Notes: generated from the letters alone by a model not told the origin. 52,939 bases of DNA from an uncultured Bacteroidales bacterium (GCA_900319995.1 ONQO01000006.1:1-52939); one strand, 5' to 3'; counted from the stretch's first letter, positions 24,435-33,936 are shown. Numbers and translations are program-made.

Positions 24435-25483
24435 ACTCTGCATACTTCGTTACATATTTGTTCCCATGCATCAATAAACTGTTCTACCGAGAACCGGCGC
24501 ATTTCTTCACGTATCTTCTGCGAGAAAGACTTACGCAGGTCGGCATCGTCCATTAAACGGTTCAGTTGTACGGCAAATTCTTGTTCATCATCATCCGGTA
24601 CAATGATACCGCTCTTGCTGTTTTCGTATATTTCTTCTGTTACTTTCCCCAGTGCGAAGGCTATACAACAACATCCTTGAGAACCGGCTTCCAGCAGACT
24701 CATAGGAAAACCTTCCACGCGGCTTGGTAAAGCAAAGATGGCGGTTCGTTGATACAGCGTCGGCATGTCTTGTACTTCGCCTAAAAATGTCACTTGGGGA
24801 GGTAATCCTTCGTCTTGTTTGATCCCTGCAATAACCAACTGCCATTCAGGGTGTGAAGGGCAAATGGCTTTCCAGATACGAAGCATTCGGTCTATACCTT
24901 TTACCTCCCAGGCATCGTGTCTTCCTACACATAGTATAATCTTGTCCCTTTGAGTCTCTGTCTCGCAAATGGGGAAAGATAATGGGTTGTGTATTACTAT
25001 TTTTTGAGGGATGTGCTTTCCCAATATCGCTTCATCGGCGTGACTTAATATACTTACCTTGTTTGCCCACCGGTATGCCCGCCATCTAATCCAATGAGTG
25101 AACCAATGTTGTTTGCGGCGGTACGATGTATGATCGACTGCAATAACGGGAATACCAAGTCCGATACTCGCTAAACGCGCATATAGATACGGTTCCGGTT
25201 CTACTCCGATAATTACATGTGGCTGCTCTTTCCGGATGATTTGTTTATAGCGTCGTACTCGTTCTATCAGTAGGACTACGCCTGCCCAATGATTCTTCCC
25301 TCTGCGGAGTACGGTGTTATCAATTCGTCGCACATGCTCATGGAGAGCATATCGAGTATTCCGTTGACCGTTGTACGCCAATAAGACTTCGTATCCACGT
25401 TGTACTAGTCCGTTACACATCACAGAGGTAACTCTTGCTGCTCCTCCGCCTGCCATATGATCAATGAACACCAGTATTCTCAT
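24431..25483 (-). CDS. Glycosyltransferase family 4 (GT-B)
   Basis: 350 residues, starting MRILVFIDHMAGGGAARVTS, the glycine-rich loop of GT4 enzymes. Further on are IILCVGRHDAWEVKGIDRML, the IFALPSRVEGFPMSLLEAGS motif with the catalytic Glu pair, and GCCCIAFALGKVTEEIYENS. It overlaps the polymerase gene by 23 bases at its start and the next glycosyltransferase by four at its end. It probably adds one residue of the repeat unit. Confidence 0.92.
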   Translation of the reverse strand: MRILVFIDHMAGGGAARVTSVMCNGLVQRGYEVLLAYNGQRNTRYALHEHVRRIDNTVLRRGKNHWAGVVLLIERVRRYKQIIRKEQPHVIIGVEPEPYLYARLASIGLGIPVIAVDHTSYRRKQHWFTHWIRWRAYRWANKVSILSHADEAILGKHIPQKIVIHNPLSFPICETETQRDKIILCVGRHDAWEVKGIDRMLRIWKAICPSHPEWQLVIAGIKQDEGLPPQVTFLGEVQDMPTLYQRTAIFALPSRVEGFPMSLLEAGSQGCCCIAFALGKVTEEIYENSKSGIIVPDDDEQEFAVQLNRLMDDADLRKSFSQKIREEMRRFSVEQFIDAWEQICNEVCRV

Positions 25484-26900
25484 TGTCTTTGGATAGATGT
25501 TTGGCCATCAAGTGTATAATTAGAAATACACCGAGAATTGTTACACTGAAAAATATATTGAGGAAAGCTGCGGCTTGACCGCGCGGGGCATAGATAATAT
25601 CGGGGATGATGATTAATCCGAATGCGCATACCCATAGTCCTTTCCGTATCCATTGGTACAACTTCGCAAACAGAGCTCCGTACATAATATTCCATAATAG
25701 CAATCCGATATACCCGAAATCATGCCATACTTCTGCAATGTAGGATGTTCCCAAACCTACGCCAGAAAGGAAACTTTTGTATTTCGTGTAATAGGTTAGC
25801 GTATTAGCTAACGAGTGACCATATTGGGCCATTTCTTCCGTTTGCGGACGATACTCTACGGCCGTTCCCATGAGTTGGAACACGAAATTCTTATTGAAGT
25901 TGTCGATAATCTGCCCGAAGGAGAAAATACGTCCGTCATCAAGAATATCTTGCATTTGGTAGGTTAGGCCGATTACCTGACAACTTGTTCCCTGCTGGTA
26001 AAAAAAATTGACCAGTAAGTTGATAACACTTCCTTCTTCTTCCATCTCTTTGTCTGCGCGGATAAAATCAATAAGGAACATTCCGCTTAGCAGTAATGGA
26101 ACTGCGATGATGATAATAATAATGGCTTTACGAGACAACCACGGGTCTTCCGGTGATGTGAAATTGCGTAATACATAATAGAAGAATATAAAAACGAGCG
26201 ACAACATAAATATGGTACGTCCGCCGGTAGCGAGGGAACTGATGGCTACAACCATGTATAATAATATATGGAAACGGGCTTCCGATTTGGAGGGCAGCGT
26301 AGCGAGGAACAAGTATAACAGAGGCACATAAAGCGATGCTAATTTGTGTACTATGCCGGGTAGTTGACTGTCGAATTCCGCATACATGGCAAAGTAGCCG
26401 TTTTGGAATACAAACATGGCTTTTTCCGCGAGTAATGCGACATAGAAAACGGAGCATATAGCGGAGAGTATTTTACTCATTCTTCGTACACTTGCTATAT
26501 ATGGAGTCTGGTTATCGTACGTAGAGACATGAGTTTCCGTGTTTTCAGAGACCATGCTATACCCAAGGTATGAACCGATAATACTGATTACAAGCGTGGT
26601 ATATATGAAGCGCAATGTCTCTTTGTCGAACATCCTGACAACTCCGTCCGCATCGTTGGCTATATATCCGGTAGTGAACAGATCGGGCAATACCAATCGT
26701 GTCATGAGGAAGGTGAAGAGTGTGATTTCAAATAAAAGGAGCAACAGCCTCTCTTTGATCCGCCTTATGCAGAATACAACCACTGCTGCCCACATGGTCA
26801 GCGTTATCGGAGCCTGCCATTCCGGCAGAACGAAGAATAGCATCAATAATGCTACCAGCAACAGCGTTGTCGCAAATTTATCTTTGGCTATCGTGAACAT
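25461..26900 (-). CDS. Oligosaccharide repeat unit polymerase (Wzy-like)
   Basis: 479 residues, with about ten to twelve transmembrane helices predicted from the hydrophobic pattern. Features typical of O-antigen and capsule polymerases are the SLATGGRTIFMLSLVFIFFY segment with a conserved Arg, and a large loop (about 280-370) rich in charged residues ending near GLGTSYIAEVWHDFGYIGLL. Wzy proteins are poorly conserved, so the call relies on topology and on its place between Wzx and the glycosyltransferases. Its ends overlap both neighbours by 23 bases. Confidence 0.82.
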   Translation of the reverse strand: MFTIAKDKFATTLLLVALLMLFFVLPEWQAPITLTMWAAVVVFCIRRIKERLLLLLFEITLFTFLMTRLVLPDLFTTGYIANDADGVVRMFDKETLRFIYTTLVISIIGSYLGYSMVSENTETHVSTYDNQTPYIASVRRMSKILSAICSVFYVALLAEKAMFVFQNGYFAMYAEFDSQLPGIVHKLASLYVPLLYLFLATLPSKSEARFHILLYMVVAISSLATGGRTIFMLSLVFIFFYYVLRNFTSPEDPWLSRKAIIIIIIAVPLLLSGMFLIDFIRADKEMEEEGSVINLLVNFFYQQGTSCQVIGLTYQMQDILDDGRIFSFGQIIDNFNKNFVFQLMGTAVEYRPQTEEMAQYGHSLANTLTYYTKYKSFLSGVGLGTSYIAEVWHDFGYIGLLLWNIMYGALFAKLYQWIRKGLWVCAFGLIIIPDIIYAPRGQAAAFLNIFFSVTILGVFLIIHLMAKHLSKDNENTGVH

Positions 26901-28404
26901 GATAATTAGGTAATAATGACAAAATGTTAGTGCGTTCCTCTTTGGTCAATATAATCCACCACCACAAACCGGAACAAATCCCCATACTGATGACACTGAT
27001 GAGCACTTGTATCCAAATGGGTTGCAACTGTCTGACAATATACAGCATCCCCCCTGCGCACACAATGCATAGGAACGAAGGAAGAAGAATATGTCTTGCG
27101 TAGGATCGGCTGTTGAATCCCGCAATCTTGTGTGCAAGTATCAGCATGACAAACAGATTAACCAGTTCCATCGCTATACAGCACACAAAAACGCTTGCAT
27201 AGGGTGCACCGAATTTCAATACAATATATCCCAAAACTAAAGGCATCGCCAATATAATGCCTTCGGATATTTGGTAGTATTTCAATTCTCCTTTAGCTTT
27301 GAAGATGGTGTCTATAGGGCCGTGAACAGAGCGGATGAGTGAAATACACAAAGTCAGTTGCAGAAAGACAACCGCATATTCCGGCACTTGTCCCAACCAT
27401 AAACTGATGAGCCATTGTGTCAGATAAACCAAAGGAATAGTGAGCATCAGTTGCACGTAAAACAGTATTTTCGAGGAGATGAAAATAGCTTTTTGGAACT
27501 CTTCAAGACGCTCTCCTGCAAACGCTTTAATACTGTAAGGAGTCATCACCGTATTGACGTTTGTAAGGAATTGTTTCGTCATTTCGCTGACTTGGAAAGC
27601 GATTCCTCGTGCGGCATTGACAGCAGGGCCACCGAATACGTTCAGTAGCATATTCACTCCGTTTTGTGTGACGGCGTATGCTGTGTTTCCCAAGAAATTC
27701 CAACCTGCAAACTGTGTCATCTTCTTGAAGTATGTCTTGTCCCTCATCCGTTGGAACTTGACTTCGCTGAAATGGGTTTTGCAGTACAGGAAATTGATGA
27801 CCAGAATGACAATACATACGCCTAATTGCAGTAATCCGTAGAATGACAACCGGTCTATCGGTGCACGACTCAACAGATAAACAATGCCTAATTTCATCAA
27901 ACTTTCCGCAATGGCTATCACGGCGTAGAAATTCATGTGCTCGTGAGCAATAATTTCGGCGTCAAAGACAGAAGTGATGATGCTTATCGCCGCGATAGCA
28001 ACTGCGCATTGGAATACAACGAATGCCGGATGCATCCTGTCCGGCGCAATATTGATTTCATTGGCAAAAAACCACCAGCCTAATAGTTCTACGGCTATTA
28101 CAAACAGCGCGCCTATAATCAAATTGATGTGGATACTGAGGTTGAAAACAAGCCGCAGATTGTGCTCATTCCCTTGACCCATTTCGTAATTGAGGTAACG
28201 CTGTGTAGATGAAGCAAAGATAGTGCGGAGCGAGTTGAACATTGCTACTATGCTACCCACCAGATTATAAATGCCGTAGTCCTCGACCCCTAATTGGCGC
28301 AATACAATACGCGAGGTATAGAACGACACCACCATCAGTACAAACATCCGAATGTACATAAATGCCGTGTTCTTGGCTAACCGTTTTCCCGTTGTATTGC
28401 TCAT
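26878..28404 (-). CDS. Polysaccharide flippase (Wzx/MATE-like)
   Basis: 508 residues from the ATG at 28404. An upstream TTG at 28419 would overlap the nucleotidyltransferase stop by four bases and is possible. Twelve to fourteen transmembrane helices are predicted. The N-terminus (KRLAKNTAFMYIRMFVLMVV, then TSRIVLRQLGVEDYGIYNLV and FASSTQRYLNYEMGQGN) is characteristic of Bacteroidota Wzx proteins. It moves the lipid-linked repeat unit across the inner membrane for the Wzy polymerase encoded just downstream. Confidence 0.9.
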   Translation of the reverse strand: MSNTTGKRLAKNTAFMYIRMFVLMVVSFYTSRIVLRQLGVEDYGIYNLVGSIVAMFNSLRTIFASSTQRYLNYEMGQGNEHNLRLVFNLSIHINLIIGALFVIAVELLGWWFFANEINIAPDRMHPAFVVFQCAVAIAAISIITSVFDAEIIAHEHMNFYAVIAIAESLMKLGIVYLLSRAPIDRLSFYGLLQLGVCIVILVINFLYCKTHFSEVKFQRMRDKTYFKKMTQFAGWNFLGNTAYAVTQNGVNMLLNVFGGPAVNAARGIAFQVSEMTKQFLTNVNTVMTPYSIKAFAGERLEEFQKAIFISSKILFYVQLMLTIPLVYLTQWLISLWLGQVPEYAVVFLQLTLCISLIRSVHGPIDTIFKAKGELKYYQISEGIILAMPLVLGYIVLKFGAPYASVFVCCIAMELVNLFVMLILAHKIAGFNSRSYARHILLPSFLCIVCAGGMLYIVRQLQPIWIQVLISVISMGICSGLWWWIILTKEERTNILSLLPNYHVHDSQR

Positions 28405-28415
28405 GCTATATATTC

Positions 28416-29147
28416 TCAACCAAATTTCTCACATGCCTCATAATAAGTATCAAGGCTTCCGATATCAAACCGCTCCCCGTTCATTGGCCATGCATGCATT
28501 ATGGTGTGCTCCACCAAATAGTGTGCCAGATTACCGGGAGCATCATTACCGCAACCATTCTCCAGCGAATGGCGGATAAGACACAAATCCTTACGCATAT
28601 AGAGATAGAACGGAGGAACTGCATGATGCGTTTTCGGTAGCTGAGGCTTCTCTGCCATCTCTAACACACGGTTGTTGTCATCCAATACGACCACTCCTGT
28701 GCGTTGTAGTTTTTCGATGGATGGCTGCTCATGATACATGATGCAACTGGTGTTTTTTTCTTTTGCGAAGTCCACAAAGTCCTGAAAGTGAAAGAAGAGC
28801 AGATTGTCTGCAGCCACTACTAACAAGTCATCATCCTGTTTCAGTTGTTGCATCGCAAAAAGCAGATCGCCCACGGCTCCCAATCGTGTTTCGTTACTGC
28901 TGGTGCCATCGTCAATAATACGTATCGGTTTGACGTATTGTTGCTTGTGTGCCCAATCCTCAAAAACAGACGCGAAGCGGTGGTTGGTCACGATGATATG
29001 TTCGTCAATATCCTTTATTGGGTCAATATCGTCCAACAACCGACCCAAGATAGTGTTGTGCCCTATCTTCAGTAGCGGTTTTGGGAAGTTCTTCGTCAGT
29101 TCGCCCAAGCGCGTGGCATATCCTGCAGCTATGATTATTGTCTTCAT
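28416..29147 (-). CDS. Sugar-1-phosphate nucleotidyltransferase
   Basis: 243 residues. The start IIIAAGYATRLGELTKNFPK is the nucleotide-binding signature with the catalytic Arg and the PK-P motif, then DDLLVVAADNLLF (metal Asp), VVLDDNNRVLEMAEKP and RFDIGSLDTYYEA. The signature is slightly off the usual G-x-G-T-R form (GYATRL). It overlaps the GHMP kinase stop by four bases. The pair suggests a salvage route in which the kinase makes a sugar 1-phosphate and this enzyme makes the NDP-sugar. Sugar and nucleotide are not determined. Confidence 0.9.
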   Translation of the reverse strand: MKTIIIAAGYATRLGELTKNFPKPLLKIGHNTILGRLLDDIDPIKDIDEHIIVTNHRFASVFEDWAHKQQYVKPIRIIDDGTSSNETRLGAVGDLLFAMQQLKQDDDLLVVAADNLLFFHFQDFVDFAKEKNTSCIMYHEQPSIEKLQRTGVVVLDDNNRVLEMAEKPQLPKTHHAVPPFYLYMRKDLCLIRHSLENGCGNDAPGNLAHYLVEHTIMHAWPMNGERFDIGSLDTYYEACEKFG

Positions 29148-30292
29148 TCCTCTACAAAATGGGCTCCATCTGCCGAATGTACCCAGTATATTTTGAATGT
29201 CTTTTTATATTCGGGATATTGTGCCAGATACTTGTCTGTAATTGTTTTTTCCACAACTTCTTTTTGCTTCGGGTCAACCAGTGCAATAACGGCTCCTTTG
29301 AATCCTCCTCCGCTGAAACGTCCTCCATAGACTCCTTGCAAATCTTTCAAGCAATCATAGATGGCAATCAACTCCGGACTTCCGCATTCATAGTTGTGTA
29401 TTGAACTTTCGCAACTTTGGTTAATCAGTTGTCCGAATAGTTCCATGTCCCCGCTTTCCCAAGCTGTCACGCCTTTGCGAACTCGTCGGTATTCGGAGTA
29501 GAAGTGTGCAGCACGCCGTGCAAAACGGGCAGGCATCTTGTCCTTGGTGGACTCATAAGTCTCGAAGGGAACATCGCGCAGATAGGTTAGTTCCAGAGGT
29601 TTGATAGGTTGATCCTTGTAAGCCTGCATACACCAGGCAGCTGTCCTACATTCGCTTACTCGCAGATTATAATCGCTATTGACCAAGCTGCGTGTCAAGC
29701 CGGAGAAGATAATAGCGATTTCATACTCTGCCAGATCATCATCGGCTTCAACCAGGCGGTATTGCTCAGTAGCGGTATCCAGAAATAATAACTTGCCTTG
29801 TTCACCCAAGGTAATGCACGCCTGGTCCAAAATACCGTTATTCAAACCTATATACTCACGCTCCGCTTCAGAGGCGATCTTAATAATCTCCATTTGGGTC
29901 AGTGTGATGTTATTTGCTTTGGCAAACGCCATCACATATGCAATCAGAACAGCTGCGCTGCTGCTCAACCCCCCAATAGGCAGCGAACCTGCTATCTCGC
30001 CTTCGATGCCGTTCTTGAGCACGAACCGTTTACTTAGCGCATATTTAGCGCCGCGTACGTAATCGCCCCAGTTACCTTCTTTCACACGCGTCTTATCATC
30101 TATGCGTAACAAGACCTCGCCGGAGAAAGTATGGCTTTTCAACCGCACACTACCGTCCTCTGTAACGGAGAACCATAAATCGACTCCTTTGTCAATGGCA
30201 AAACCAGACACCAAACCATGCTGGTGATCCACATGTGCACCTAACGGACATACCCTGTACGGCGCAAAAATATGATATCTATACTTACTCAT
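29144..30292 (-). CDS. GHMP sugar kinase of the galactokinase group, galacturonokinase-like
   Basis: 382 residues from the ATG at 30292, which fits the conserved start MSKYRYHIFAPYRVCPLGAH. The GHMP ATP-loop is present (SLPIGGLSSSAAVLIAYVMA), as is the C-terminal GGRFSGGGFKGAVIALV motif. The galactokinase signature G-E-H-T-D-Y is replaced by GAHVDHQHG. From memory, this PYR-C-PLGAH-DHQ form is that of plant galacturonokinase rather than of ordinary galactokinase, so the substrate may be a uronic acid such as galacturonate. That is an inference. The product would be a sugar 1-phosphate for the adjacent nucleotidyltransferase. Confidence 0.85.
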   Translation of the reverse strand: MSKYRYHIFAPYRVCPLGAHVDHQHGLVSGFAIDKGVDLWFSVTEDGSVRLKSHTFSGEVLLRIDDKTRVKEGNWGDYVRGAKYALSKRFVLKNGIEGEIAGSLPIGGLSSSAAVLIAYVMAFAKANNITLTQMEIIKIASEAEREYIGLNNGILDQACITLGEQGKLLFLDTATEQYRLVEADDDLAEYEIAIIFSGLTRSLVNSDYNLRVSECRTAAWCMQAYKDQPIKPLELTYLRDVPFETYESTKDKMPARFARRAAHFYSEYRRVRKGVTAWESGDMELFGQLINQSCESSIHNYECGSPELIAIYDCLKDLQGVYGGRFSGGGFKGAVIALVDPKQKEVVEKTITDKYLAQYPEYKKTFKIYWVHSADGAHFVEE

Positions 30293-31649
30293 CCTCTTTT
30301 CCCCATAATTCATTAATCACAACGCTTGGCCATTTCCAGTTCTGATATGCTAACTGTGCTATGCCCGGCGCCAAAACCAAACCCCAAACACCCATATGCA
30401 ACGGGCATAGGAATACCCATAACAGAAGAACCGTTGCCGCTCCGCTCAGCAGAGAGGGGATAAAAAACGGAATCTTGTTGTCCGCCATGATAAATCCTGC
30501 GGAAACGGCATGGTTGTTTTCCAAGATATTGATAGCCAGCATCGCACACAGCATGGATGGCACTACAAAATGTGTCTTGCTGTGTATGATATCCAAAGCC
30601 CAGTTGCCGAATAATACCCATACAATACCTCCGACAATAAAAATAACCCATAAACTGCCGATGCACAACCGGTAATAACGTCTCAAACCATTCAAATCCT
30701 TTTCCGCCCTGCATTGCGCCAACTTCGGCAGATATGATTGATAGAACACTTTTCCGCAACCGGACAATACATCCATGACCTGCATGGTAATACCATAGCA
30801 TGCAATCTCCTCCAAACTCAAGAAAGCCGATCCGATCAACAACGAGGAATTGAGTACCAAAAAACCTCCCAATTGTGTCAAACCTATTTTGATGGCGTTG
30901 GGTGTGATGGCAGACAGAACCTCTTTCGGCTCGTTGGCCCGTGTCTCCGCAAGACAGGATTGCAACTCCTCCGTATAAAACACCCGGTACATCAAAACCC
31001 TGCGGATAATTATTGAGACTAACTGTGAAACCACAATAGCCGTCAATCCCAATCCCATGCAAATCAATCCAATTGCCAGCCCGATATAAACCGCTTGGCT
31101 GATTATATTGATTTGCTGACTCCGTTTGACATATCCTTTGCCCAAGAGTAGTGCATCGTAATAGAACGTGTACAGGTTATAGCAGTTGATGGCAATAAGT
31201 ATTACCCATGCAATCATTGCGTCCATGCGGTCCCCGGAGTATTTCTGCATGATGTAGCAGAAATAGGCAGTACCCGCGGTTGCCAACAGCGCAAACACAG
31301 CAATCGCCACTCTCCGGTAAAACCGACGCATCGCCTCCAAAGTGCCCTTCAGCAGCCCGTAATCCACCTCCGCGTTAATCCCGGCTTGCGACACTCCTTC
31401 TTTCTGTAGCGTTTTAACTCCTGAGAAAATATAACTGATATTACGTGCGAAGGAAGGTCGGAAACCGAAATCAAGGAGCAACACCAACGCCGTAATCGAA
31501 CGGAAGATATTCCATATACCGACAGTTTCCTGTGGCATCTTGTTCAATATGAAAGGCAGCAACAAGACACCAGCACCTATCATAAATGCTGTTCCGGCGT
31601 AACTCCACACAATGTCCTTCGTACCGATATGTTCTATTTTTTCCGCCAA
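30285..31649 (-). CDS. Second polysaccharide flippase-like membrane protein
   Basis: 454 residues, about twelve predicted transmembrane helices in the MATE/Wzx topology (AGTAFMIGAGVLLLPFILNK, TVGIWNIFRSITALVLLLDF, FRPSFARNISYIFSG). It is clearly different in sequence from the flippase at 26878, so the locus encodes two. It overlaps the start of the GHMP kinase by eight bases and begins 21 bases after the UDP-glucose dehydrogenase, forming a compact block with kinase and nucleotidyltransferase. Whether it exports a second lipid-linked glycan is unknown. Confidence 0.85.
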   Translation of the reverse strand: MAEKIEHIGTKDIVWSYAGTAFMIGAGVLLLPFILNKMPQETVGIWNIFRSITALVLLLDFGFRPSFARNISYIFSGVKTLQKEGVSQAGINAEVDYGLLKGTLEAMRRFYRRVAIAVFALLATAGTAYFCYIMQKYSGDRMDAMIAWVILIAINCYNLYTFYYDALLLGKGYVKRSQQINIISQAVYIGLAIGLICMGLGLTAIVVSQLVSIIIRRVLMYRVFYTEELQSCLAETRANEPKEVLSAITPNAIKIGLTQLGGFLVLNSSLLIGSAFLSLEEIACYGITMQVMDVLSGCGKVFYQSYLPKLAQCRAEKDLNGLRRYYRLCIGSLWVIFIVGGIVWVLFGNWALDIIHSKTHFVVPSMLCAMLAINILENNHAVSAGFIMADNKIPFFIPSLLSGAATVLLLWVFLCPLHMGVWGLVLAPGIAQLAYQNWKWPSVVINELWGKEDE

Positions 31650-31670
31650 ACCTTTGCTTACAGATGCGGA

Positions 31671-32909
31671 CTAATCCCTACGGAAAATATCCCTTGTATA
31701 TACCTTCTCTTTCACATCGTCCAAACATGCATCATAGCGGTTGGCGATAATAGCCTGACTCCGGCGTTTGAACCGCTCAAAGTCGTTAACCACCTCGCTA
31801 CCGAAGAACGTGCTACCGTCTTCCAGTGTCGGCTCATATATAATGACCTGCGCGCCTTTTGCTTTCACACGTTTCATAATCCCCTGAATACTCGATTGGC
31901 GGAAATTGTCGCTATTCGACTTCATCGTCAATCGATAGACCCCGATCACACAATCGTGCTCCTGTTTGGCATCATACTCCCCGCGTTGGTAGTAATCATA
32001 ATACCCCGCTTTCGCCAATACCCGGTCGGCGATAAAATCTTTGCGCGTGCGGTTGCTCTCCACTATAGCCCCAATCAGATTCTCCGGCACATCCCGATAG
32101 TTCGCTAATAACTGTTTCGTATCCTTCGGAAGGCAGTACCCCCCGTAACCGAATGAGGGGTTGTTATAGTGCGTACCGATACGCGGATCAAGACACACCC
32201 CGTCAATAATCGCCCGCGTGTCCAAACCCTTCATCTCCGCATAGGTGTCGAGTTCGTTGAAATAACTCACCCGCAACGCCAGATAGGTATTGGCAAACAG
32301 CTTGACCGCTTCCGCTTCGGTAAGGCCCATGATACGTGTCTCGATGTCCTCTTTGAGAGCACCTTGTCTGAGGAGCGCGGCAAAACGCTCCGCGGCCCGA
32401 GTGAGACGCTCGTCACCCATGACCGTACCGACGATGATGCGCGAAGGGTAGAGATTGTCATAGAGCGCTTTGGACTCCCGCAAGAACTCCGGCGAGAAGA
32501 GGATGTTGCCGCAGTTGTATTTGCGGCGGACGGACTCCGTGTAGCCGACAGGAATGGTGGATTTGATGATCATGAGTGCGGAGGGATTGACGCGCAGCAC
32601 GGTCTCAATCACATTCTCTACAGCCGAAGTGTCGAAATAGTTCCGCTGGCTGTCATAGTTGGTCGGAGCGGCTATCACGATGTATTCGGCATCCTTGTAG
32701 GCTGCCTCGGCATCGAGTGTCGCGGTGAGGTTGAGTTCCTTCTCCGCGAGGTATTTCTCGATGTACTCGTCCTGAATGGGCGACTTGCGTTGGTTAATCA
32801 TCTCCACTTTCCCGGGGATGATGTCCACCGCCATCACTTCGTTGTGCTGGGCGAGCAGGGTAGCGATGCTTAACCCCACATATCCTGTTCCTGCTACTGC
32901 TATCTTCAT
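31671..32909 (-). CDS. ugd: UDP-glucose 6-dehydrogenase
   Basis: 412 residues from the ATG at 32909, which gives the standard start [20 protein letters not shown] (NAD-binding GxGxxG). Other features are [43 protein letters not shown], the helical dimer region, and the catalytic Cys in [15 protein letters not shown]. The C-terminal UDP-binding domain is present ([19 protein letters not shown]). It oxidises UDP-glucose to UDP-glucuronate, supplying a uronic acid for the polysaccharide. About 20 residues are appended at both core ends compared with the shortest bacterial Ugd. Confidence 0.94.
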   Translation of the reverse strand: MKIAVAGTGYVGLSIATLLAQHNEVMAVDIIPGKVEMINQRKSPIQDEYIEKYLAEKELNLTATLDAEAAYKDAEYIVIAAPTNYDSQRNYFDTSAVENVIETVLRVNPSALMIIKSTIPVGYTESVRRKYNCGNILFSPEFLRESKALYDNLYPSRIIVGTVMGDERLTRAAERFAALLRQGALKEDIETRIMGLTEAEAVKLFANTYLALRVSYFNELDTYAEMKGLDTRAIIDGVCLDPRIGTHYNNPSFGYGGYCLPKDTKQLLANYRDVPENLIGAIVESNRTRKDFIADRVLAKAGYYDYYQRGEYDAKQEHDCVIGVYRLTMKSNSDNFRQSSIQGIMKRVKAKGAQVIIYEPTLEDGSTFFGSEVVNDFERFKRRSQAIIANRYDACLDDVKEKVYTRDIFRRD

Positions 32910-33053
32910 AAATTTTATTTCTTTTGCCATCTTTTCGATTCCGGCTCAGTCATTATGGAGCCCATAACTCCCTCACCGGAAATCAAAAATCTGTCTAAAT
33001 AAATTAAAAATGGTATTTCGTACTATTATGTACCTTAGCATTACCTATCTGTC

Positions 33054-33130
33054 CGTTATCGTGTCGTTATCGTGTCGTTTCCGTGTCGTTTTCGTGTCGT
33101 TTCCGTGTCGTTTCCGTGTCGTTGTCGTGT
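33054..33130. repeat. 11-bp tandem array, seven units, between the two dehydrogenase genes
   Basis: Units of the form CGTTNYCGTGT start at 33054, 33065, 33076, 33087, 33098, 33109 and 33120 with strict 11-bp spacing. An eighth degenerate unit begins at 33131. The array fills part of the 271-base gap inside an otherwise gapless operon; nothing else is recognisable in that gap. Confidence 0.95.
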
Positions 33131-33180
33131 TTGACAGGTGTTCGACGGGTTTTAGGCACGTGTTTGACAGATGTTTGGAT

Positions 33181-33936
33181 TTAGATGTGTTCCTCTACGC
33201 CGCGGAAATGCACGTTGAGTTCGTGGAGATGTTCGAGCAATGTGCCGAGCGATGTGCCTTTGGTCATTTCAGCGAAGGCGTTGACATCTTTCGGGAAGCA
33301 TTTGCCACCGTAGCCGTATTTGCCATCAGGCCCCGGGACATATGTGTGGGTGTCGTTGATGTAACCGGAGAGGAGAACGCCTGTGTGCACCTTGCGCCAG
33401 TCAGCTCCCATTTTCTCGCAGTATTCCTTGCACGCATTAAAATACGTTACTTTGTATGCTCCGAACACATTGTGCATGTATTTGGTCAACTCAGCCTCTA
33501 ATGGTGACATGACAGTAAATTTCTTGCCGACGAAGATTTTCGTGAGCAATTCGTGAGCGCCTGTAAAGACCATTGTTTGTTTATTAAAGTCCTCAATGAA
33601 CGTACGCTCGGTGAGGAACTCGGGCATGTAGTAAACATGATGTCCTGTTTCGCGCGAAAGTCGCTCGCTTGTGCCCGGGAGAATAGTTGTGCGAACAAAA
33701 ACCGGCACGTCCGGAAGGTTAGAAATCAATTCTGTCATCAGTCTCAAATCCTGCGTTCCGTCTTCTTCTGTCGGTACGTGAATCTGAAGAAAAGCGATGT
33801 CGATGTTGCTCAAGTCATCATTATACCCTTTGTATGGGTCACTAATGAACAACTTGCACTCCGGATTGTTGTTTTCCAACCAATTTTTCAGGGCTCCACC
33901 AACGAAGCCGCATCCAATAATTCCAACGTTAATCAT
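33181..33936 (-). CDS. Short UDP-glucose/GDP-mannose dehydrogenase family protein lacking the C-terminal domain
   Basis: 251 residues. The N-terminal Rossmann domain starts MINVGIIGCGFVGGALKNWL. HVPTEEDGTQDLRLM, TTILPGTSERLS and MPEFLTERTFIEDF follow the family order, and the central domain ends with KYGYGGKCFPKDVNAF, containing the catalytic Cys. The protein then stops about 30 residues later, so the usual C-terminal nucleotide-binding domain (about 100 residues) is absent. This could be a natural short form acting on another substrate or in a complex with Ugd, or a truncated gene. It is the first gene of the polysaccharide operon. Confidence 0.85.
   Translation of the reverse strand: MINVGIIGCGFVGGALKNWLENNNPECKLFISDPYKGYNDDLSNIDIAFLQIHVPTEEDGTQDLRLMTELISNLPDVPVFVRTTILPGTSERLSRETGHHVYYMPEFLTERTFIEDFNKQTMVFTGAHELLTKIFVGKKFTVMSPLEAELTKYMHNVFGAYKVTYFNACKEYCEKMGADWRKVHTGVLLSGYINDTHTYVPGPDGKYGYGGKCFPKDVNAFAEMTKGTSLGTLLEHLHELNVHFRGVEEHI

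Noticed and set aside
33054-33130. CRISPR array
   Set aside because: The units are 11 bp without spacers, and no cas genes are present.
33010-33501. Plus-strand frame of 163 codons over the 11-bp array
   Set aside because: It lies antisense to the dehydrogenase gene, and its repeats are only the translated 11-bp array.
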